Source of the DNA: Capitella teleta
Lineage: Eukaryota > Annelida > Polychaeta > Capitellidae
Length of the DNA stretch: 64,000 nucleotides
Assembly: GCA_000328365.1 (NCBI GenBank)
Contig: KB292365.1
Location: forward strand, 318,860-382,859
Direction of reading: 5' to 3'
Below are positions 1 to 11,600 of the stretch, piece by piece. A model generated the notes under the pieces. That model made no database searches and was not told where the DNA came from. It saw only the letters and a list, made by a program, of their open reading frames with translations. The translations under genes and the position numbers were made by a program. Every line of letters starts with the position of its first letter. Position 1 is the stretch's first letter.

Positions 1-435
1 ACCCCCGCCTGGATAAAGCAGCTCCCATGGGTGATGTTAGGACTCAGGACCACGCCAAAAGAAGATTTTCCCGTCTCGCCAGCCGACCTGGTTTTTCGGT
101 CGCGTCTTCGCCTGCCGTGTGATGCTGTGCCACCCCAGAAGTTGGAGTCAGTGCCCGATGTACCGCGGGTGACAGCACATCATGGCAAACGGAAGGTGCA
201 TGTCCCGAAGCAACTGTGGACCTGTCCATACGTCTTTGTGCGAGTTGACGCACACCGGCGGCCATTCGATCGACCCTACAAGGGACCCTACAGGGTAATA
301 GCACGCACAGAAAAGTACTTCAAGCTGGATCTGGGGAGTCGTACGGACAACGTCTCGATTGACAGGTTGAAGGCTGCCACTGTAACCCGCAGTGGGCGTA
401 CAAGTATTCCTACAGAACTCCTAGGGGGGAAGTGA
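1..435 (+). mobile_element. Ty3/gypsy retrotransposon, 3' end of pol (integrase C-terminus)
   Basis: Open frame from the window edge to 435. The start reads like the gypsy integrase segment that ends in a W-V-M-L-G-L-R-T-T-P-K-E-D type motif. The end has the chromo/SH3-like tail (Y-K-G-P-Y-R-V-I, then D-N-V-S-I-D-R-L-K-A). A purine-rich tract (about 421-432) sits just before the proposed LTR. Only this 3' part lies in the window, so intactness cannot be judged. The element lies in an intron of the RhoGEF gene, in the opposite orientation, so it inserted after that gene structure formed. Family placement is secure; the clade within Ty3/gypsy is not. Confidence 0.85.
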
Positions 436-572
436 TATGGCGGAGACGTGATATGCTCATGATATATTATTAGCTCTATAACTACTCATCTCTCCGCATA
501 AAAGACGGGAGCTTTTGGAATAAAGATCATTAGTGGCAATTCGTCTCAGAGTGATTTCTGCTCGCCACAACA
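433..572 (+). repeat. Proposed 3' LTR of the gypsy element
   Basis: About 140 bp directly after the polypurine tract. It starts TGATATGG, ends CCACAACA, and contains a late AATAAA-like signal (about 521-526), as short gypsy LTRs do. The partner LTR lies outside the window, so the boundaries are inferred from position and the TG...CA ends. Confidence 0.6.
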
Positions 573-694
573 TATATTGACTATGCCTGCACTGGGCCAG
601 CACTGACCCCAGTGCTGACAAAACAATAACGTTGCTCTGTACAACGGGACATTTTCTGGCCCAATGCTGGCATGCCAAATAAATGTCCACCAAC

Positions 695-1979
695 CTGGAT
701 TTCTTTGAGAAAACTCGCAAATTTTGATGATTTCTCCTCCCAAGTATCAACCAACGAAGCAGCCTTTTCGAAATTCTTCACATATTCGGTGTAAAGTTTC
801 AGAAAAGGCGTGAATTTCTTCATAATATCTCCGATGACTTTGAACTTCTCCCTGTTAGATATACGGCATACAAATTTTCCGCATTATACTATATATTGTC
901 GTAAATTAATAAATAAAGAAAGTTCCTCACCAGTTCTTCAGGCGATCCTGGAGCTGTGGAAGTAGATACTCTCCATGGAATTGATGTAGAACTTCAATAT
1001 CTCTGAATAGACTCTTGGCCACATCGTCTCCCAGCATTTTGGCCACTCGTGACTTTGCCTTATATAAGGCATAACATTAATATTATAAGGCATTATATAA
1101 TGCCTTATAAGGCATTTGCCTTATAAGGGTATAATAAACAATGCTCAGGTAACTGTCAATGACTCACCATCACCAATATGGACAACCTTTTGACGTATGC
1201 CTCTTCTGTTGTCATCAACTCGTGGCAGATGTTGTGGATCCTATCACGAGGCTGAGATTAACAGAATGAACAGGAATTCCTCATAATTTATAATATCCTA
1301 CCAATGCCTGTTCCAGGGCGTCTTGGAACTCAGTGTCATCATCATCGTCGTCATCATCATATTGGGCATCATGCCACTGATCAATTAACTCATCATCATC
1401 TTCATCATCATCCCACTCATCGCGAAATTCCGGAACACTTTGTAACGTTTTCTGCATAACTGTTATTGCTCCGTTCAACGCGTGTTTTCCTACAACTCCC
1501 ATGAAACTGGCGAACGAGGATCCAACTGAGTAAAGCAGGTCATTCAGTTCCGACGATGCACGATTTGAAGCTGCTGCTTCATTGTTTTCTTCGTCAATTA
1601 TAGTGTTTTGGGGAATGGCACTCTGATTGGTTGATTTCAATCCTGCTATTTCCTGATTGGTTGATTCAAATCCTGCTGTATCCTGATTGGTTGATTCAAA
1701 ACCTGATGCATCTTGATTGGTTGATTGGAATCCTCCTGTACCCTGTTTGGTTGAAACGAATCGTGTTGTTTCCTGATTTATCGATTTGAATCCTACTGTC
1801 TGGCGATTTGCAGAATCAGAATTTGCTGAGTTGGTTGAGACGCCTTGGATATCAGTTTGCTGGGGAATTTCTTTCAATACGCGTGTAGGCCGTCTTCTGA
1901 TGCTGACGCGAGTGGATTTCGTGGTGATCAAAGACTCCGCTCCTGGAGCATCGTTCTCTGCTTCCACTTGGATATCCAT
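695..1979 (-). CDS. FGD-family RhoGEF (Dbl-homology) protein, N-terminal part
   Basis: Four exons in order: 1302-1979 (ATG at 1979), 1168-1251, 931-1058 (or 931-1052), 695-851; phases agree at every junction (0, 0, 2, 0). FGD proteins are guanine exchange factors that activate Cdc42 or Rac and shape actin. Exon 1 (226 residues) is low complexity: a basic start, six decapeptides of GF-x-STNQ type (residues about 63-122), and two Asp/Glu runs near its end. Exons 2-4 give the first half of the DH domain (E-L-M-T-T-E-E-A-Y-V, L-L-P-Q-L-Q-D-R-L, K-L-Y-T-E-Y-V-K-N-F). The rest of DH and any PH or FYVE domains must lie left of the window; the donor at 694-693 (GT) is good. Introns are 50, about 109 and 79 bp. 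The exact FGD member is not assignable. Confidence 0.85.
1059..1132. repeat. Palindromic TTATAAGGC-type repeat cluster filling a short intron
   Basis: Several head-to-head copies of GCCTTATA/TATAAGGC make up most of the roughly 109-bp intron between RhoGEF exons 2 and 3. The minus-strand splice acceptor (TATATAAG then GCAAAG) lies inside the last palindrome and lacks a normal pyrimidine tract. Confidence 0.75.
1614..1793 (-). repeat. In-frame 30-bp tandem repeat (six decapeptides)
   Basis: Six direct copies of a 30-bp unit in exon 1 of the RhoGEF gene, encoding decapeptides such as GFESTNQDTA. The two middle copies are nearly identical and the outer ones are diverged, as expected of a protein repeat that grew by internal duplication. 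Confidence 0.85.
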
Positions 1980-3843
1980 GATAGTTCAGCACAAACTGCA
2001 ACAGTAAAATAACTTATGTTGAAAGGTTTTTCTAGGTATCAGTGACATGCCGACTCAATCACAATTGACTGACTGTATGGAGATAGAGGCGGATGCTAAC
2101 AAAAAATGTTAGCACTTCCAGAAAAGCCTTCAAGGTTAGATTTTATTTACATAATATACCGCGATATGCCTCACCTCGCACGCTCTTTTTGAGAGTAGTC
2201 ATTTCAGTACCTTCTTTAACATATACCCCAGCGAGAGCCTATAAGTGTAAGGGCGGTATATAGTTAACTGTAAAACACAATGGTTTTAGTGTTCGTGATA
2301 ATTATTTATTAGTTAGAACATTTGCGTATTGGTCAATAGGTATGAGAAATGAATTACATTAGTTTATGTGGATGTTTTGCTGTCTCCTTGGTGTATTGTA
2401 CTACGTAACTATAAGCCTCAATTAGCTAGATTTCATTGTTTGTCGAAGTACAACCGCCTCTTACTGTATACACTGTTGTTTATACGATTAGCAAAGAAAA
2501 TGGGTAACCGTCACTTCGAGTTAACATTGTATGGGACGGCCCGCGGCTCAATTTGTTCAAGTCACCAATTTGTATAATATTATACGCATGTGTTGGGATC
2601 TAGCTCTGTCGTTTGAACGATTGTGAATTTAAATAAGCCAGGTGGAGAATTTAATGTGAATAAGTATTATAGTAGTATGGGAAATAATTATAGATGTGCT
2701 GAATAAATTTGCTTCGGGAATAAATTGAACCATAAGTAATCGAAGTCACCTGAAGCCTCATAAAGGTATTAGCTATATTAATCATACCGCGAATACTCAA
2801 TTCGCTTACACACCTACCTTTAATCCGTTATGGCGACTTGTGTTCCATCAGAAAATCCGCATTTCACCTAAAACCAAAACAGAGAAAACTCTAAAGTTTG
2901 GTATCTGAAGAGTTGAATAAACACTGTAACCTTTGTTCCAAATACTTGGCTTAAATCTGATAGCAACACGTGGAGACACACACTCACAGGTGTTTAGAGT
3001 CCACGTGTAGATTAATATGAGCACTCGCGATCTGTTTGGCATAATATATACGTGGGTATTTTTCATACTAGAAATCAGATAAAGAAAGCTTTAAGCTGCT
3101 TTCAGGTGCTCGAAACTGGTTTTTAGGTGTCGTTTTTCGCAGTAAGAAAGCACCAGTGTAAATGCTTCTATTTGATAAGCGACAGTGGTGAAATTAATCT
3201 ACGTTATCTTGATTTGTGTGTCCGGGAAGCCAGATCATCAGGGTACAGGGCTAGAGGGAGGGATTGAAAGGGAGTGGGATATGAAGATGTTGTGTTTTAA
3301 GATGGTTTTTGTTGGCATACTCATCAATGTCATGCCAGTGGCATAGTTTTCCTTAAAGTAGGTTACAGTTCAGTTGGCTGATTGCCAATTTATATTTGAA
3401 CGGTATTCAGATATGACAATTATGTGTCAGTGTCTGAATGTCATTAAGCTTAAGATGGGAGAGTGCCTGTTTTTGAAATCACTGGTTGGAGGATAGGAGG
3501 AAACTGAAATCAAATCCGGTACTTATCCGTAATATTATGTGAATATTGCCTCTTAATTATTAAGCACTTTCCACCATCGACTTATAACATTTCTTTCCAC
3601 GAAACACTGTACTTCCTTGAACTCAGATTTCCGCAAAAGTGGCAGTGAAAAAAAAAAAAAATCCCTACGCCAGTAATATCATTATGCCTACTCATTTTTC
3701 CTTATTTTATTATCTAATAATAGCAACAGTATTTTACAAGGTCAAAGTCAAAGCTGCGTTTAAAATTTGAGTCAGCAATACTTTTTTCAGTCTCAGTAAG
3801 CATCGAGCAGAGCGAGTGGTTGAAAAGAAAAGCGTGCTTAAAC
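1980..3843. other. Intergenic region between divergent genes
   Basis: AT-rich and non-coding as far as can be seen. It must contain the promoter of the minus-strand RhoGEF gene (right of 1979) and of the plus-strand gene at 3844. No clear TATA box, CpG island or transposon end was recognised. A 14-base A tract lies near 3648-3661. Confidence 0.5.
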
Positions 3844-4653
3844 ATGGCTGAAACAACTGTGAGGAGTTCCTTTCCACTTGCGTATACGGTGGATAGTTTT
3901 GAAGACATTGACGCCGATGTCTGCCGTGCTTACGTGAATAAAGATGACTTTAGACTGGAGCAGTTGTCTACGAGTGGAAGTGCCATGGATGTCGACATGT
4001 TCATCTGTATAAACCATGCCTACCATGCGTTTGTGTTGTGTGCATCTCGTAACAGGCTATCAGACTTCCATAAAAGCCTGCTGTACGACGAAGCCATCGA
4101 ATCTTTGGAGAGCGTATCAGAAATACCGTCATATTTACTCGTCCATCACTTTGAGCTACGATACAAGTCGGCAGAGCAACGGATGTACAAAATCTCAGCC
4201 AAGATGTCACTATTTTGTGATATTGAAAAGAATGTCAAAAAGTTCTACTATATTGGACACTATGAAGGGATTAATAGCAAAGCCATGCAAATCGCTGCTT
4301 GTAAAGCGGCTCCAAAAAAATACAGTGTCCTGCTTCATGATTGTCTTGAGTTTGCTAAGGTCTTCTGCGTGGAATGTTTGGCATACTGCCAAAATTACAA
4401 AGCCATAGAAGCTCAGGTTGATAAACAGCTGCAGGGTATAACCATTACTGATAAGAAAGTGGAAGCTCTATCCCGCCAAGTCCCGAGTTTTGGAATGGCA
4501 GGTAACAGCTTACTCGGTGCGGTCGACGCCAGCCATTTCATGTCTTCCGGTAACAAAACCAAAATCGTTGCTGTGATTGTTGGAATGTTTCTACTCTTGA
4601 TTTATCCAGTCATCGTTTGTGTCATTGTGGTTCAATTCTGGTGTCCTGGATAA
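3844..4653 (+). CDS. Single-exon, tail-anchored protein with a possible LRAT/NlpC-like core
   Basis: Intact frame of 269 residues from the ATG at 3844; the frame is open further upstream but only with TTG, and AACATGG at 3844 is a good animal start. No introns. Residues about 240-266 form one strong hydrophobic helix followed by a few residues, so the protein is probably tail-anchored with its bulk in the cytosol. A segment with HHFELRY (about residue 102) and then LLHDCLEFAK (about residue 168) resembles the His...Cys arrangement of papain-fold LRAT/NlpC-type acyltransferases or proteases; this is inference and the family is not recognised. A Lys/Gln-rich amphipathic stretch precedes the anchor. 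AATAAA lies at 4772-4777, 119 nt after the stop. Confidence 0.8.
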   Translation: MAETTVRSSFPLAYTVDSFEDIDADVCRAYVNKDDFRLEQLSTSGSAMDVDMFICINHAYHAFVLCASRNRLSDFHKSLLYDEAIESLESVSEIPSYLLVHHFELRYKSAEQRMYKISAKMSLFCDIEKNVKKFYYIGHYEGINSKAMQIAACKAAPKKYSVLLHDCLEFAKVFCVECLAYCQNYKAIEAQVDKQLQGITITDKKVEALSRQVPSFGMAGNSLLGAVDASHFMSSGNKTKIVAVIVGMFLLLIYPVIVCVIVVQFWCPG

Positions 4654-4771
4654 CATTTTGAAGTATATATTTTGTTCTGCTTTACTCCAGTGAGTTGTGG
4701 CCATCTTTTTATAATAATTATGCGTTCACGAATTAACTGTGTTGTTTCATTATTGACCTGATGTGTATATG

Positions 4772-4777
4772 AATAAA
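4772..4777 (+). promoter_or_regulatory. Poly(A) signal AATAAA
   Basis: Canonical hexamer downstream of the single-exon gene ending at 4653, giving a 3' UTR of about 140 nt. Confidence 0.65.
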
Positions 4778-5169
4778 CGGATTGCATACCACATAAGTTT
4801 TTCATTGATTAAAACTGACGAAACAAAACATCATTAAAATCCTAGTGAATCTCATATTTTGCTTCCGTATTGCTGAGAGTGAATAAAATGCTATTACTTC
4901 CATTTGATGTAAATTTCCTTCATTAAATGCTGAGTTTATAATTTATATCAAGCGAGTGCACTATAACATTTACGACAGAGACTGGTGTTGTAGAGTACAC
5001 TGTTACTCGAATAACGGTAGTCGCACACCTCGTATATAAAAACGGACACACGGGGCTTAAGCAAATTAGCATCACAGCTGTGTTTACCTAAAGTTCTCTA
5101 AAATCACTGTACACAAGATTATGTCAGTCACACCGATTTGTTGGGTTGCTTCTTACTTCCTAGTTGACA
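4778..5169. other. Intergenic region, nothing recognised
   Basis: AT-rich non-coding sequence between the poly(A) signal and the decayed gypsy copy. The 5' limit of that element is not visible, so part of this stretch may belong to it. Confidence 0.4.
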
Positions 5170-7545
5170 TGACCATGCATGCCAGATGCCGCCTTGCAGC
5201 AGGCATGCAGTAATCTATGTGATGAGTTTCCGGATCTGTTCAAAGAAGAATTGAAAGCCATGAAGACTTTTGAGTTGGAAGTCAAGTTCAAGGACGAGGC
5301 CAAACCATTTTCCCACAAGGCACGTTTAGTTCCATTTGCGATAGAAGATGACCTGGTACAAGCGTATGAAGCAAGAATCAAGAGAGGAGAGGACACAATT
5401 CAACAGCTATGGCACTCTAGTCGTTCCGATCAAGAGAGCACTACCTCCAGGCCAAACTCAGAGTCTGTGGCGACGATTCCGTCACAGTAAATCCGCGGTT
5501 GGAGCCACATCGTCACCCGATACCTTCACCCGAACGACTGATGCACAAGCTCTCTGGTTGATGTGGATTCACGAAGATCAACCTCGCTGATGCCTACAAC
5601 CAGGTTCCACTTGGTCCAGAGTCTCAGAAGCGATTGGCATTCAGCACTCACAATGCCGTCCTCCTACAGAAGCGACTTCTGTTTGGCATCACCACCATTA
5701 TTTCCAGGAAATTATGGAGCAACTAACGGAAGATCTCTTTGTAGTTATTTATGCCTTGAGAATATCCTAGTCAGTGGTAAATACTAGTACTCAAAACACC
5801 TGAGTAATCTTCATAGCTTGTTCCAGCGTCTATATGAGAGAGGCCTGAGATATTTGGAGAAGTGCCAGTTCGCTCAACCACCATGGACTACTTGGGCTAC
5901 CGTCTGTTTAGCAATGGAGTGGATAAAGGAAAGAATGCGAATGACGTCATCAACATGCCATCGCCGGAGAACTAGTCAGAGCCGAGATCGTTTATTGAGT
6001 CTGGTTCTACTCGATCACAGTTACTACCCAATATGGCGACCATTGCTGAGCCCCTGGATCAACTGACAAGAAAGGACGTCACGTGGAGATGGAAGTCATT
6101 ACGTACAAGAGCAAGCATTCAAGACGATCAAGGAGATGCTGAGCAGTGATCAAATAATGGCGCATTTCGACCCGAGCATGCTTATTGGTATCGCATGTTA
6201 TGCATCAGATGTTGGTATTGAAGCGTCCTTTTTCACCATTACAATGACAAGAGTGAGTGACCCATTTGCAATGCATCGAAGGCCCCGACCACAACACAGA
6301 GAAAGAAGAGCCAAATGCAGAAAGAAGCAATGTCTATCATCTATATGACTGAGAGTTCATCCTCGCGACAGACCACAAGCCGTTGTTAGCCTTATTCGAA
6401 CGATCAACTGCAACACCAACCGCAGCAACCAACAGATGATGCTAAGCCAGTATCAGTACACGATTGAATACAGACGATCCGAGGCCCCACGGGAATGCAG
6501 ATGCCCTCAGTCTTCTATCAACTGGACCAGATGAAGACTTTGATGAAGAAAAAGATTATGAAGATGAACCTCAAATATGTATGGTGAAGACAATCAGCAG
6601 TCAACATAAACCCAATGGGTTCTGAACTGATTGCGAAGGAGACGAGTGAAGATCCGATCATCAGCCACGTCATGGGATACACGCGAGAAGGATGGCCAGA
6701 AACCATCGATGACACTCTTGACTCCCTTCAAGGCCACCAAAAAACATTCTGAATGTGTTTAACGGATGTCTTTTCTACGGAGCAAGGCTGGAGATTCCAT
6801 CAAAGCTGAGAGACAAGGTTCTGGCTCTTCTGCATCTCAGCCACAAGGGAAGACAAGGCATGAAACAACTGGCAAGAACCGCTGTCTATTGGCCTGGTAT
6901 TGACACTGCAATTGTTTAGTTGAGCCAACGCTGTACGACATGTGCTAAATATCAAGATTCTCACCCTGTTATCAAGTGATAACTTGATTCTCACCCTGCT
7001 ACCAACGGATGGTGGTCCAGACCTTCAAGAAAGCAATGAAGAAGTCAAGTCTTCAACAAACAAGTGCAATAATCCTACAGTATCGACGCATCCTTGCTTC
7101 AAACGACTATTCTCGAAGTGAGATGCTGAATAGTCGTTAGATCAGGACGCAAGTCGACGCCCTAGTACCATCGCCGGCTCTTATAACTCAAAGGAAACAG
7201 TGCCAACCATTATCGGAGATTCAACCTGTGTTCACGGTCGGCACCAAAGTATATACCCGAGTTTACCAACCACCGGGAACCTCGACAGCAGCATGTTGGG
7301 CACCTGCCATCATAACACAGGCAAGCATTCAGATCTGCACGGTACAGCTTATGTCCAGAGGACCTGTTTTGGATACGTCACATAAGCCACCTCCAAGGAG
7401 GACGAGGAACCGGGAGACTTGCAAATGGTTTCATCTCCTCCTGATGAGCAAGCACCACCTCCGCTACCCGTGTATGGTCGACATCACTTGATACGATCAC
7501 AAAGAAGCAGACGTCCGAACCCATGGTATTTTGGATCTCCCTGAG
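5170..7545 (+). mobile_element. Decayed Ty3/gypsy pol copy
   Basis: Fossil gypsy element on the plus strand. Recognisable parts in order: start of reverse transcriptase (E-F-P-D-L-F-K-E-E-L near 5230), RT core pieces to about 6060, RNase H (a D-H-K-P-L-L-A-L type motif near 6375), the integrase zinc-binding region (A-R-T-A-V-Y-W-P-G near 6875), and a proline-rich pol tail ending near 7545. The middle of integrase appears reduced. The copy is broken in many places and no flanking LTRs could be recognised, so it is old and non-functional. It differs from the left-edge element. Confidence 0.85.
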
Positions 7546-8558
7546 GATGTGACGTGACCATGCACTTGTCACGAGTGAAAGTCCTATTCTTGGACATCAT
7601 TTCATGTGTTCATCTACTCATAGATCACCTCATGTCGTATTTCCATTGTTACGCCTGTATGGTTTTTATTATATTATATCATTCAATCCATTCAGTCTAC
7701 TCTCTCGTTCTTGGGTTTCGACACTAGTGATATTTTTGATCTTTCCATAAATTGTAGAATTACTCGTGGATTAATTGCGAATCACAATTAATATTGGAGC
7801 GAACCTAAATGGCTCGATAAACAAAGGTAATAAACGCAGATGATTTCTGTAACTCTTTTCTTCTTTTTAATATTATTTTCAATGATTGTTACCCCCCAAA
7901 CTCCAAAACATGCATGCATACCATGGATTTTTTTTTCGTTCCAAATCCTCCGATAAGTACGTATATATGCTTCCCTTGATTGCTTTCTTGGAAAAAATCT
8001 TAGATGTGGTGCTATTTTCTATATAATTTAAATTATGCACAATTAGAATACATGCATCAATCATCAATTTCTTGGGATTGTTGCGCAAATTAATATACTA
8101 TTTATGCTAACTAAAACGATTTACAAGGTACGCATACACTAAAATAGCGCCATTTTCCATAAATTACTGACTACTTTAAGCTATTATTACCAATCAAAAG
8201 AAGCGAATACGTTGCGAATTACGTAAGCATTCAAATAATCAAATATATTCCAACTCCCGGCCTTGGCCAGCAAATTATCCAATAAATTATCGGAGATATA
8301 GCCAAAATAACATAATTTTATTCTCAGACATTTAACCTATCAGTAACCAATAGATTGCCCCACCCTATACAGGGCATGCTTCCATAATTGAATTAAAGTA
8401 TAATTAATGCGTAGTGCGGTGTATTCCTGGTCAGTAGCGTGGCCTGCTCACAGCAATCAACGCGGATGAGTGATTTCAAATTATGCAAGTGAAACGGGCC
8501 GTAGGGTTGAAGACACGTGCAAGTACGAGCCAGGTGGTGGAAAGGAAACGACGAGCCA
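7546..8558. other. Intergenic region upstream of the methyltransferase
   Basis: AT-rich, non-coding. The left end may include unrecognised terminal sequence of the gypsy copy. No other repeat or RNA gene was recognised. Confidence 0.4.
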
Positions 8559-8559
8559 A

Positions 8560-8565
8560 TATAAA
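8560..8565 (+). promoter_or_regulatory. TATA box (CCAATATAAA context) of the FkbM gene
   Basis: TATAAA preceded directly by CCAA, about 74 nt before the ATG at 8639. Transcription starting about 30 nt downstream would exclude the in-frame ATG at 8483 and leave 8639 as first start codon. Confidence 0.55.
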
Positions 8566-8638
8566 CCATCTTAATTGCCAATATTACGAACATTCCAACA
8601 CGGAAATCAAAATTTTCGCCCTGTGCCATCGAGACACA

Positions 8639-11600
8639 ATGCTGCTCTCAACGAATACGCACACCGTCAGTGTTATGCGTTTAATCGGGGCGCTCTCAAT
8701 CCTCCTGCTAGTGACGGCCATGTTGAGTGTTACCATGTCATCGAGACTCCCCAAACTGGTTCGTGAGGGTGTAGATAATCAGTGTCCATCTCGACCAGAT
8801 GAGCTGGTCATCACCGGGACTGAGTATCTACGGATCAAGGAAGGAGATCCTAACTTGACCGCGCGGAACCCTCACCTGATCGAGTTCATCCGACGCAGGA
8901 TTTTGGCTCCATCCAGATACAAAGTCAAACCATACGCCACCAACAACACGGACTACAGCCAAGTAGGACAATCTCCTCTTGTTGACAAACTCCTCGGACG
9001 CAAAACTGAGGGATTTCACTTGGAAGTTGGAGCAGCAAATGGGGAGACCATGTCCAACTCTCTTTTCTTCGAACTCGAGAGGAACTGGACGGGGCTCTTG
9101 ATTGAAGCTAATCCAATTTTTTATGAGGCAATGCTCCGTCGTAATCGACACGCTTACTCCATCAATGCTTGTTTGAGTCCGAACAACCGGACGCAGGTTT
9201 TGGCTTTCAACCCAGCGGGTTTAATCGGAGGCTTGTTTGGAAGCATGGACGACACGCACAAAAAGGTAACCGTAAAATGAGTTCATGTGTTGTTGCACTG
9301 TATTATGCTAATCGTGATGTAATTTATGCTCACATACTCTCAAATATTCATTACACTGAAACATGAAACTGATACCACATCCACATACTAAGATTTGATG
9401 TAATATACATGTAGTAATGTAAAAGAGACACGGACAGTGCATATTCAGTGATTTTAATCCCCCTCGCCAAATCGGTTTAGTTCACGTATTTGCCGCTAGT
9501 GGAGCTGCATATGACGTCATAACAACCCATAAATTCGGCCTTGGCAAAAAGAGGTTGTTATTGTTACGGATCAAAAAACAAACGATTCGGCCTCATCGTC
9601 TCGAGTCGGAAAATGATGATAACATCATTAATATCTTGAGTTATAGAGTTAATAACTTATCACAAGACGATTGAATCGACCGATTCTCACTCAATTGAAC
9701 GATAAAACAGAGAGAAACAATCTAATTGAGTATTGTTGTCAATTTATGTGTCAATGTATCGTTAATTTTTCGAGTGAATATTACCTCATTCCCAGGTGTA
9801 ATGCATAGCGTTATAATTATTATGCTTATTTGTTATGATTTCCATTCGATCAAATTTGTGTTGCAAGTATCATAGTCGTAATTGAGAAAATTCTTTGATT
9901 TATTCAGCATTAAATGTAATTGTTAGTGTGTTGATAGAAGCTTTAGTACCCTAGGGTTTATGATGGGGTGTTATGCCGTCTTAGCACTCCACACCCGGAG
10001 ATATATACAGTCAGACCCCGTTAATCCGCCGTCATGTAATCCGCCCTTTTAGTAATCCGCCCTAAAATCTCAGGGACGAATCGTTTGTAATGTTAATTGT
10101 GTCATGTAATCCGTCCTTTTCGTTAATCCGACTCCGACCACGATTCTAGGGAACGAATCTACACTTTACCATTGTAAACAACACATGTAATCCGCCTCCC
10201 AAATAGCGTGTCGAAGACAAACATCAGCCAAGACACATCAATTGTCGGCGATTTCTTTGAAGTCGGGTCAGTCTAACAACAAAATGGCGCCTCTCCGTTC
10301 ATTTAACGCTTAACAAGTTAATTAAACGAAGCGAATCAGTCGTAGGCGAAAATTATGTTAAGTCTTTAATTTAATTGGTCGCTGGGTTAAACGATGTTCA
10401 GGAGTGGAACGAGATGACGAAGTTGTGAGTGGAGATCAATCGAGTGGAGAAGCAAATGGATCTGAGCCTGCAGTGGAAGTCTTGGCGGGGGGAAGCGAGG
10501 CAGCACGTGCGCTCATTAATGCTATATTTCGAGAGATTCGAGAAGTCGGAGGCAGCGAAGCAAGAAAATAGACAGGAACTACACAGATTGGGCGTGGTGG
10601 AACGGCTTACCACAAGCAGACAACCATCACTGATTTTTACAAAAAAAAAAAATCTTTTATTGACCTCATGTGATCGTTTGTGAGATCCTTTTTACCTCCA
10701 GCTTCAAATATAATGGTATATGCTTCTACGTTAATGCATTACATGAGTTTTTGGGGTTTTAGAATGACACACAATTTTCATCAATTTGTGGTCTGAAATG
10801 TAATCCGCCCTTTTCGTTTATCCGTCAGTTTCCTTGGGAACGAACGAGGGCGGATTAACGGGGTCTGACTATAGTTGAGTAGTAGACTATTTTTCTTTCT
10901 CATTAAATAACCATTTTGAAGCCGTAAATTGCTCAAAAATGACAATATATATATATGTCCTGTGCCCAAATCAAGACCTACGATTCCAGTGTTTGCTTGT
11001 GTTGATCTTTAAGAAATCACTTGATATTCACTATACGCAGGGTATGCTCCCTGATTATGCAAATGAGGTAAATGGCCGGGTGCTACAATCGACAGTTGTA
11101 TACTTGTACATCACTCGGTGAATTAAAACATCGATAAATAATTTTTAGGTTGAACTCATGCGTTTGGTGATGTCATTGACATAAATTTTCGCGAAACTCA
11201 CATTATAAAGAACCCAGAATCAGCAGTTATTTCAGGGGATTTAGCCAATTAAATCTAATCATATCGCCATAAATTGAATTGAAATGTACGAAAGCCTTCC
11301 CTAAAAGCTGAAACCACACTATTCAAATGATGATGGAATTTAGGAACATGCAAAAATGGAAGAGGCTCAGATTTTGATTGGCTGAAATCCAAAGTGAAAG
11401 CCATTATTAATCCGATATTGGCGTTTTGATTTGCTCAAAAGATAGAATTTGATTAGTCACATTGGCTTCTAAGATTAATAGCATGCCATACTCAGTATTG
11501 CATCCATTCAGTTTTGCAATTCTCCATTTTGGCTCTCATGCTGAAACTAAGAAGTCCTCAATATTTTCATATTATCTTACATCATGACATAATTACAGTC

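Noticed and set aside
3820-3843. Longer N-terminus for the tail-anchored protein
   Set aside because: The extension begins with TTG; the ATG at 3844 has a good context.
8483-8638. Earlier in-frame ATG for the FkbM protein
   Set aside because: It lies upstream of the TATA box, and the added residues would put a charged 65-residue tail before the signal anchor.
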